Origin: Planctomycetaceae bacterium
Lineage (GTDB): Bacteria > Planctomycetota > Planctomycetia > Planctomycetales > Planctomycetaceae
DNA: 45,351 nucleotides
Assembly: GCA_024742875.1 (NCBI GenBank)
Contig: JANSXP010000057.1
Location: forward strand, 1 to 45,351
Direction of reading: 5' to 3'
Below are positions 38,837-45,351 of the stretch, in pieces; the stretch's first letter is position 1; every line of letters starts with the position of its first letter. The notes under the pieces are model-generated. The model was not told the origin of the DNA and searched no databases. It saw only the letters and a list, made by a program, of their open reading frames with translations. A program made the position numbers and the translations under genes.

Positions 38837-41587
38837 ATGAGATCACTGCGCTGGCTGTTGCCTGTTGTCATCATCAGTTGTCGCGCGGCCACAGCAGCCG
38901 CATCATCGGATGCGCCGCCTGTCGAGATGCTGCTGCAGAAATACTGTCTGGGCTGCCACAACGAGAACGATCGCGAAACGGGACTGTCCCTGCAGACCCC
39001 CGAGTCACTTAAGCGCGGCAGCGAAAACGGGCCCGTCGTTGATCCCGCTGATCTGAAAAACAGCCTGCTGTATCAGGTGCTGTCAACGGAAGTCGACAAC
39101 ACGATGCCGCCCGATGGAGAGCCTCAGCCTTCCGCCGCCGAGAGGGACGCGCTGCGACAATGGGTGCTGTCAGGCGCGAAAATTCGTTCCATGGCTGCCG
39201 GAAAACCGGACGTTCCGCCCATCAGGCCGTTCGGCACAACGCCTCCCCGCGTGTTCTGTGTGGACGTCTCGGCCGACGGGCAGACGATCGCCACCGGAGG
39301 CAGCGGCCAGGTGCAGCTGAAGTCCATGGACGGACGGCCCATCTGGTCACAGACGGTCGACGGTCGTGTGACAGACGTACAGTTTGCCGATCGCCAGCCG
39401 TGGCTGCTGCTGGCCGCAGGAAGGCCGGGCGTTTCCGGCTCGGCTCAGTTGAGACTGGTCAGCGATGGCAGTCTGGTCAGACGCTTTGACGGACACACGG
39501 ATGCACTCTATGCAGCCGTTCTCAGTGCGGACGCCACCCTGGTGGCCACCGCCGGATACGACCGTCGCATTCTGATTCATGATGCGGCAACTGGGAAAAT
39601 TCTGCGCACGCTGGAAGGTCACAACGGCAGCATCTTCTCGCTGGCCTTTGATCCGACCGGCCGTGTGCTGTGCAGCGCCAGCGCGGACGGGACCGTCAAA
39701 GTCTGGCAGGTGTCCACCGGACAGCGACTCGACACACTCAGCCAGCCACAGGCCGAACAGTACTCCGTCTGCATGAACAACGATGGAAGGCGGATCTATG
39801 CGGCCGGCGCAGACAATCGCATTCGGGTTTGGCGTTTAAAATCCACCGATGGGCCACAGATCAACCCACAGCTGGTGTCCCGCTTTGCCCACGAACAGTC
39901 CATCAGTCGACTCACCGCATCGCGCGACGGTCAGCTGCTCGCCAGTTGTGCAGAAGATGGCACCGTCAGCATCTGGGACGCATGGCCGCTGGAGCACCGC
40001 CAGACAGTGGACCGTCAGCAGCTGCCGGTGACCGGACTGGCGTTTGTCGGACAGCAGCAGTTGCTTATCACGCTCATTGACGGCACAACACATCGCGTTG
40101 CTGTCACGCCAGCCGCGATGAAGGCACCAGACACCACCACACCGTCCGCTGCGCCAGCTGGGTCTCCGGGTAAGGCGCTGGCTGAACTGACGAAAGTCGC
40201 AGAATCAGAAAACAACAACACGGCGGAATCTGCGCAGAAGGTGCCGCTACCCGTCACGGTTTCGGGCGTCATTGCCCCGGATGGTGGCGATGATCGCGAT
40301 GTCGACTGTTTTCAGTTTTCCGCCCTGGCCGGGCAGCCGCTGCTGCTGGAAGTGAAGGCCGCCCGCAACAAATCACCGCTGGATTCCCGCATCGAAGTGC
40401 TCACCACTGACGGCCAGCCTGTACTGCGAACACGTCTGCAGGCGGTCCGGGATTCCTACTTCACGTTTCGCGGCAAAGACTCCAGCACGTCGGGCGATTT
40501 TCGCGTGTTCAACTGGCAGGAAATGGAATTGAATGAGTATCTGTACTCGGATGGAGAAGTGGTCAAACTCTGGCTCTATCCACGCGGACCAGACTCCGGT
40601 TTCAACGTGTACCCCGGTTTTGGCAAACGCTGGACCTATTTTGGCACCACCCCCACGGCCCATGCCCTGCAAGCGCCCTGCTTTATCGTCCGCCCGCGCA
40701 GTCCCGCTGAAGAACTCACGGCCAACGGTCTGCCTGTCTTCGATATCTATTACGAAAACGATGACGACCCGCGACGCGAACTGGGCAGTGATTCCCGCCT
40801 GCACTTCACGGCGGCAACCGACGGCGACTACGTGGTCCGGTTAACGGACGCCCGCGGTTTCAGTGGCCCCGATCATCGTTATGAACTGACAATTCGCAGT
40901 CCTCAGCCAGGGTTTCGCGTGCGGGCCAGTACTTCCAAACTGTCACTGCAGCCTGGCACCGGCCGCGAAGTCGTCTTCACGGCCACGCGAATCGACGGCT
41001 ATGACGGCCCCATCAATATTGATGTCGTCAATCTGCCACCGGGCTTTGCCTTTTCCGGTCCGGTGCAGATTCAGCCCGAACAGCTGCGGGCGTTTGGAAC
41101 TGTCTATGCCACGACGGCCGCCTCACAGCCTGCTGCGGACGCCGTCAAGCAGATTCAGTTTGTGGCCACCGCCGACAGTTTTGACGAACAAAAAATCGGA
41201 GGGCTGGAAGAACTCAAACTGCTGGACAAACCGAAACTCAAAGTTCACATCGGCAAAGATCTGACGGCCGCCAGCTCGCAGGAACAGGGCGTCAAGCTGA
41301 CCATCCGACCGGGCGAAACCATCAGCGCGATGGTGGCACTGGAGCGGATCAGCCACAAAGGTGTGGTGTCGTTTGGCAAGGAAGACTCCGGACGCAACCT
41401 GCCGCACGGCCTGTATGTGGACAACATCGGCCTCAACGGCCTGCTGCTGCTGGCCGGCCAGTCTGAGCGGGAGTTCTTCATTACCGCAGCGCCGTGGGTG
41501 CCGCCGTCAACGAGTACGTTCTATCTGAAGTCCAGCGTCGATGGCGTGACCTCATTCCCGGTCAGCATCGAAGTCCTGGAGAAGTAG
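38837..41587 (+). CDS. Exported planctomycete-type cytochrome c with WD40 repeats
   Basis: A 916-residue exported protein with a signal peptide (about 1-22). A PSCyt1-type haem site follows, CLGCH (37-41), with Met90 in DNTMPPDGEP as the likely axial ligand. Residues about 135-430 form WD40 propeller repeats (HTDALYAAV, HNGSIFSLAF, GTVKVWQ). Then come a pre-peptidase-like beta domain (about 475-700) and further beta-sandwich segments to the end. The ATG at 38837 is chosen because AGGA lies eight bases before it; the frame runs 17 codons further up. Such cytochrome/WD40 proteins are common in planctomycetes, are probably periplasmic, and have no assigned substrate. The stop is TAG, 43 bases from a convergent gene. 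Confidence 0.9.
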   Translation: MRSLRWLLPVVIISCRAATAAASSDAPPVEMLLQKYCLGCHNENDRETGLSLQTPESLKRGSENGPVVDPADLKNSLLYQVLSTEVDNTMPPDGEPQPSAAERDALRQWVLSGAKIRSMAAGKPDVPPIRPFGTTPPRVFCVDVSADGQTIATGGSGQVQLKSMDGRPIWSQTVDGRVTDVQFADRQPWLLLAAGRPGVSGSAQLRLVSDGSLVRRFDGHTDALYAAVLSADATLVATAGYDRRILIHDAATGKILRTLEGHNGSIFSLAFDPTGRVLCSASADGTVKVWQVSTGQRLDTLSQPQAEQYSVCMNNDGRRIYAAGADNRIRVWRLKSTDGPQINPQLVSRFAHEQSISRLTASRDGQLLASCAEDGTVSIWDAWPLEHRQTVDRQQLPVTGLAFVGQQQLLITLIDGTTHRVAVTPAAMKAPDTTTPSAAPAGSPGKALAELTKVAESENNNTAESAQKVPLPVTVSGVIAPDGGDDRDVDCFQFSALAGQPLLLEVKAARNKSPLDSRIEVLTTDGQPVLRTRLQAVRDSYFTFRGKDSSTSGDFRVFNWQEMELNEYLYSDGEVVKLWLYPRGPDSGFNVYPGFGKRWTYFGTTPTAHALQAPCFIVRPRSPAEELTANGLPVFDIYYENDDDPRRELGSDSRLHFTAATDGDYVVRLTDARGFSGPDHRYELTIRSPQPGFRVRASTSKLSLQPGTGREVVFTATRIDGYDGPINIDVVNLPPGFAFSGPVQIQPEQLRAFGTVYATTAASQPAADAVKQIQFVATADSFDEQKIGGLEELKLLDKPKLKVHIGKDLTAASSQEQGVKLTIRPGETISAMVALERISHKGVVSFGKEDSGRNLPHGLYVDNIGLNGLLLLAGQSEREFFITAAPWVPPSTSTFYLKSSVDGVTSFPVSIEVLEK

Positions 41588-41629
41588 GCGTGCGGCCGGC
41601 GCGGATGTCGCTGCCGGCTGCGGCTGTGA

Positions 41630-44600
41630 TCAGTGTTTGTGCTGCAGATGTTCGGGCAGTTTGTAGCCGCCCGTCTGCAGGAAGCTGACCAGATCGCGAA
41701 TCTCCTGCTCAGTCAGCACATTGACCAGACCGGCCGGCATGGCGGACAGGCGTGAGGCAAACTGCTCGTCGATGTCCTTGCGCTGCACTCGCACAAAGGC
41801 ATTGGGATTGAGCAAATTGGTGACGACTTTCAGCTCGGCTTTCGACTCATCCACGATCACGCCGGACAGCGTTTTGCCACTGTTTAGCACGAACTGATGC
41901 GTCTGGTACTTCTTATTGATCTCGCTGGACGGCTCGAGAATCTGCTGCAGCAGCTTGCGGCCCTTAAACCGCTCTGACACTTTCGTCAGATCAGGTCCCA
42001 GGTTGATTCCGTGGCCTGCCACCTGATGACACTGGTTGCAGCGGGCCTTCACAAACGCCTCCATGCCTTTCATGGCGGTCGCCTCATCATCAGTGATCGT
42101 GACCTCGGGGAAGTCGGCCAGTTTCCACTCTTTCACGATGGCCGGCTGCAGGTCCGCCAGCATGGAATCAACTTCCGACAAATCATTGGCCACCACCATG
42201 TTGCCCTTCATGATGATCCAGTGGCCAGGAAAGGTGCACACATACGGATAAACGCCCGGTTCCTCAGGGGCCTCGAAACGCAGCACGTGTACCTGCGACT
42301 TTCGGGTGGGGCCAATCATGGGAGAGGCCTCGAGAATCAGCTCTCGTTTTTCCTGCGGGATAAAATCGGAGTTGGCATTCTTCGGGTCACGGGCCATCGC
42401 GTTGGCCGCCATACCGACTTCCGCCAGGGCGCCGGGTTTGACGATGACCAGGTTGTGGTCGGTGGCATCCGGGTTGGTAAACACCAGTTTAACGGGCTGC
42501 CCTTTGACAACGGCAAACTGATTCTCCGTGTACAGCATACGTTCCGGCATGCAGGAGATCCGCACGGTTTTCAGATTTGGCTGCGTATCGAAGGCCGCTT
42601 CCCGCGCGGTGGGCGTGGGCTCTTTCAGTTCACTGCTGCGGCGCAGATTGTTCAAAATGCGATCGATGTTGTAATCCGGGCTGTCTTTCCAGTGACGACT
42701 CAGCGTGCGACTGCCCAGCGCACACTGGATGGCATAGGCCACGTGCTTTTCTGCGGGGTGATTGAGCGTCTGCAGACAGACATCCAGAGCGTCCCGTGTG
42801 CCCAGATAGGTGCAGGCTGTCGCGGCCTGCAAGCGGACAATGCCGTTCTCGTCGTTGGCCGCTTTGGTCAGCAGCGCGATGGGTTCAGCAGCATCAGCGA
42901 AATCATGGTGCCAGTATCGCAGTTGCTCGACCGCCGCAGCCCGCGCCATGTGCTGCTCACACGCCAGCAGTTCCCGCAGCAGCTGCAGACCATCGGCCGA
43001 AGCCGGGCCCGCGTTCTTCTGCCCCGTGACCGACGTGACCGTCCGGCCATTCAGCCGCACGTTACGATAGATCCACAGCGCCTCCAGCTGATGGTGGCGA
43101 TAGCGAGGATCCTGTTTGCTCAGGCCAGCCAGCCACGTTTGCAAAACACCATGGACTTCCGCCGCATCCCGTTCCCGCAGTTCGCGACGAGCCAGATAAC
43201 GGATGCGGTATTCGGGCCGTTTCAGCAGATCCAGCAGCTGCTGTGTGCTGGCGCCGTGGATTTCGGGCAGCGGCTGCAGAGAGTGCCCTTTGGCCGTCAC
43301 CCGCCAGATGCGTCCCGAATGTCGGTCACGGCGTTCATCGCGCAGCGAGTACTGGGCGTGGCCTTTCACGGGATTGTACCAGTCACACACATACAGGGCG
43401 CCGCGCGGTCCGTATCGCAAATCGACGGGAATGAAACTCAGGTTTTTGGAGAAGATCAGGTCACTGACGTATTCCTCCTCAAAGCCAAATGGCCCCTCCT
43501 TCCACTTGTGAATCTCAATGCGGTTGGTGGGCTTGTAGCGGGCCTTGATGAAGTGCCCCTTCAGCTCTTTGGGGAAGGTCGCAAAATCCACAAACTCCTG
43601 ACCACACGTGCCTGAGTAGGCCTGCAGTCCGGTGGGTTTGGGGTGCTGCGCAGGGTAGTCGGGGTCGAGGCTGTGAAACGCGGCCGCATAGATGGGATGA
43701 CTGGCCATGTGCTGACCCCAGTCGTCAAACGTCACGCCCCACGGATTCGTGCTGTGATAGGTTCCAAAGCTGGTCAGTTTGTGGGTGTCCGGGTCAAAAC
43801 GAAACCAGCCACTGTTCTGCTGGCGAACAGGACCGTAGGGCGTCTCCACCTGCGTGTGATGAAAAATGGCCTCACGAATCAAAAGATCGCCGTCCGGTGA
43901 CCACACAAAATCGTGCAGCGCGTGATGCGAGTCTTCTGTGCCGAAACCAGTCAGCAGTTGCTCCTGGTAGTCGGCTTTGTCATCGCCGTCCGTGTCTTTC
44001 AGAAACGTCAGATGCGGTTCGTCAGACACGTACACGCCGCCGTTGCCAAACTCAAACGACAGCGGAATATGCAGGTTGTCTGCAAAGACGGTCGACTTGT
44101 CGGCTTTGCCGTCGCCGTCGGTGTCTTCCAGAATCACCAGCCGGTCGTCCGGTTCTTTGCCCGGATAAACGTGAGGATACGTGGTGGAGCAGCTCACCCA
44201 CAGGCGTCCCCGCCCGTCCCACCGCATCTGAATGGGGGCCGCGATCTCGGGAAACTCTTCTTCGCCGGCAAACAGATTCACCTCAAACCGCGGATCGATC
44301 TCAAACGATTTCAGTTCGTCAGCGGCCGACATCCACGCGTTGGCCCCACGGCTTTCCTTGGTGTCGGGCAGTTCGGGCAGGTTAGAGTCATCCACTTTGT
44401 CCGGCACCACCTCGCCACGGGCCAGCTGACCGGAGCGGGCGTCGCGATTGGCCGTCATGATGTCAAAGTTTTTCATCGCCGGCAGAAAGTCCAGATAGCC
44501 ATAGGCCTTGTTGCGACCGCCCGTGTAGTAGAACGTGTTCAGCGGTCGGTAGCGGCGAAAGTACTGGCGATTCTTATCAATCACATTGGCCCGCAGGTCT

Positions 44601-45351
44601 TCATTCACGGCCGATGCATCTTCCCCAAATGTCTGTCGGAACAGCGATCGGCTGAAGGCCTCGTAGCCATCTTCGGTCAGATGCACGCCATTGATGGTCA
44701 GGTTGGTGTGGGGGTCGCTGGAGGCTCGCAGCAGATCATCAAACACATTGGCAAAGCCCACCTGCTGTTCGGCCGCAACCTCCCGCATCACCGCCAGATA
44801 CTGCAGGATGCGGGCGTTATTCATATCGGCCGCCGGAACACCGTCGATATTCTCATTGGCGGAAGGCGACACCAGCACAATGCGTGGCGCAGATTCTGTG
44901 TTGAATGCCTTTGACTTAATGGACTGCACGTATTTCGTCAGCGACTGGCGAAACGCATCCAGTCCCTGCTCACCGGCAAACGACTCATTGAATCCGTAGC
45001 CGGCAAAAATGACGTCAATCTTCTCATACCGCAGATGCTGTTGCTGGTCGGCAAAGTTGTCCGGACGCGGCTGCAGATCAGGCGTGTCGGCGGGCCACGC
45101 CAGGTTACGAACGATCAGATCGTGTTCCGGAAACTTCTGGTGCAGCATGGTTTCGAAGTAGCCAAACAGCTGCAGGCGATCCATCAGCGTGTTGCCCACG
45201 ATGGCAATGCGATCGCCTTTGTTCAGCGTCAGCGGCAGCGAGGTCGGCACAGGCTCCGCGGCAGCGGCACGCGGCGCGGTCTTCGCATAAATGCCGTACT
45301 TCAGATACTCCGGATCTTCCTTCGGATCAGGCTTGCCCGTGTTGGCATTGC
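41630..45351 (-). CDS. SGNH/dehydrogenase-propeller/HEAT/azurin/cytochrome-c fusion protein (5' end outside window)
   Basis: At least 1239 residues, still open at the right edge, so the true start is missing. Parts in order: an SGNH-hydrolase-like domain (nucleotides about 45220-44590; GNTLMDRLQ, GFNESFAG, GVHLTEDGY); a PVC-type dehydrogenase propeller (about 44330-43300; RGALYVCDWYNPV); HEAT-like helices (about 43290-42650); an azurin-like copper domain (about 42500-42150) with DHNLVIV and CTFPGHWIIM; and a C-terminal cytochrome c (CNQCH, about 42030; GPDLTKVSERF). The copper ligands His, Cys, His and Met all seem present. In the SGNH part the usual GDS is GNT. The protein is presumably exported and passes electrons from its propeller to copper and haem. 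It is a relative of the 9837-13226 protein. Confidence 0.88.
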   Translation of the reverse strand, partial: NANTGKPDPKEDPEYLKYGIYAKTAPRAAAAEPVPTSLPLTLNKGDRIAIVGNTLMDRLQLFGYFETMLHQKFPEHDLIVRNLAWPADTPDLQPRPDNFADQQQHLRYEKIDVIFAGYGFNESFAGEQGLDAFRQSLTKYVQSIKSKAFNTESAPRIVLVSPSANENIDGVPAADMNNARILQYLAVMREVAAEQQVGFANVFDDLLRASSDPHTNLTINGVHLTEDGYEAFSRSLFRQTFGEDASAVNEDLRANVIDKNRQYFRRYRPLNTFYYTGGRNKAYGYLDFLPAMKNFDIMTANRDARSGQLARGEVVPDKVDDSNLPELPDTKESRGANAWMSAADELKSFEIDPRFEVNLFAGEEEFPEIAAPIQMRWDGRGRLWVSCSTTYPHVYPGKEPDDRLVILEDTDGDGKADKSTVFADNLHIPLSFEFGNGGVYVSDEPHLTFLKDTDGDDKADYQEQLLTGFGTEDSHHALHDFVWSPDGDLLIREAIFHHTQVETPYGPVRQQNSGWFRFDPDTHKLTSFGTYHSTNPWGVTFDDWGQHMASHPIYAAAFHSLDPDYPAQHPKPTGLQAYSGTCGQEFVDFATFPKELKGHFIKARYKPTNRIEIHKWKEGPFGFEEEYVSDLIFSKNLSFIPVDLRYGPRGALYVCDWYNPVKGHAQYSLRDERRDRHSGRIWRVTAKGHSLQPLPEIHGASTQQLLDLLKRPEYRIRYLARRELRERDAAEVHGVLQTWLAGLSKQDPRYRHHQLEALWIYRNVRLNGRTVTSVTGQKNAGPASADGLQLLRELLACEQHMARAAAVEQLRYWHHDFADAAEPIALLTKAANDENGIVRLQAATACTYLGTRDALDVCLQTLNHPAEKHVAYAIQCALGSRTLSRHWKDSPDYNIDRILNNLRRSSELKEPTPTAREAAFDTQPNLKTVRISCMPERMLYTENQFAVVKGQPVKLVFTNPDATDHNLVIVKPGALAEVGMAANAMARDPKNANSDFIPQEKRELILEASPMIGPTRKSQVHVLRFEAPEEPGVYPYVCTFPGHWIIMKGNMVVANDLSEVDSMLADLQPAIVKEWKLADFPEVTITDDEATAMKGMEAFVKARCNQCHQVAGHGINLGPDLTKVSERFKGRKLLQQILEPSSEINKKYQTHQFVLNSGKTLSGVIVDESKAELKVVTNLLNPNAFVRVQRKDIDEQFASRLSAMPAGLVNVLTEQEIRDLVSFLQTGGYKLPEHLQHKH

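Noticed and set aside
42011-43615. 534-codon plus-strand frame over the right-edge dehydrogenase
   Set aside because: It is antisense to the azurin, HEAT and propeller coding region and shows no known motif.

Overview
The window reads as a chromosomal segment of a planctomycete (PVC group), probably a member of the Planctomycetia. This rests on protein architecture rather than on any marker gene. There are two very large exported proteins joining a dehydrogenase-type beta-propeller, HEAT-like repeats and a C-terminal haem-c motif. There is also a planctomycete-type cytochrome fused to WD40 repeats, a DUF1080 protein, a PQQ-like propeller, and a giant surface protein with an N-terminal LEDRLLL motif and a GEVED segment. 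The DNA is GC-rich, intergenic gaps are short, and there are many long antisense open frames that I treat as shadows. I saw no tRNA, rRNA, CRISPR array, transposase or phage gene.

Layout. From 1 to 3633 (minus) lies B12-dependent methionine synthase, cut by the left edge. It is divergent from a short-chain epimerase coupled to a small membrane protein (3870-5311). A DMT exporter (5350-6324), an exported M28 peptidase with propeller and PDZ domains (6464-9538), a dehydrogenase/HEAT/cytochrome-c protein (9837-13226) and a 6-phosphofructokinase (13464-14831) all run on the minus strand. Next come an acyl-adenylating enzyme (15297-16400, plus), followed by a clear terminator, a DUF900-type alpha/beta hydrolase, and a 1315-residue metzincin-like surface protein. 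A plus-strand cluster follows: YceH-family protein, RecQ helicase and CoA-binding protein (22066-25578). A Tat-exported cysteine-rich putative copper-storage protein and an SRPBCC protein come next. A lidless Hsp70 (minus) is divergent from a nucleotide-translocator-like carrier (plus).

From 30637 to 34522 (minus) lie DUF1080, a PQQ-like propeller and a CobA-HemD fusion for the sirohaem/tetrapyrrole branch. After a coiled-coil zinc-ribbon protein comes a divergent SDR/sugar-acid dehydratase pair, suggesting oxidative non-phosphorylated sugar catabolism. A small repeat protein, a cytochrome/WD40 protein and an enormous SGNH/propeller/HEAT/azurin/cytochrome-c protein (cut by the right edge) close the window.

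The exported redox proteins, the DUF1080 protein, the PQQ propeller and the sugar-acid dehydratase fit an organism that oxidises and dismantles complex sugars at the cell surface. MetH, RecQ, phosphofructokinase and CobA-HemD are housekeeping. The points I find most worth a second look are three. An in-frame TAG splits the YceH protein from a perfect heptad coiled coil. A complete azurin copper-site signature is built into the right-edge dehydrogenase. Two compact repeat structures sit in divergent intergenic regions, at 3714-3752 and 28989-29030.
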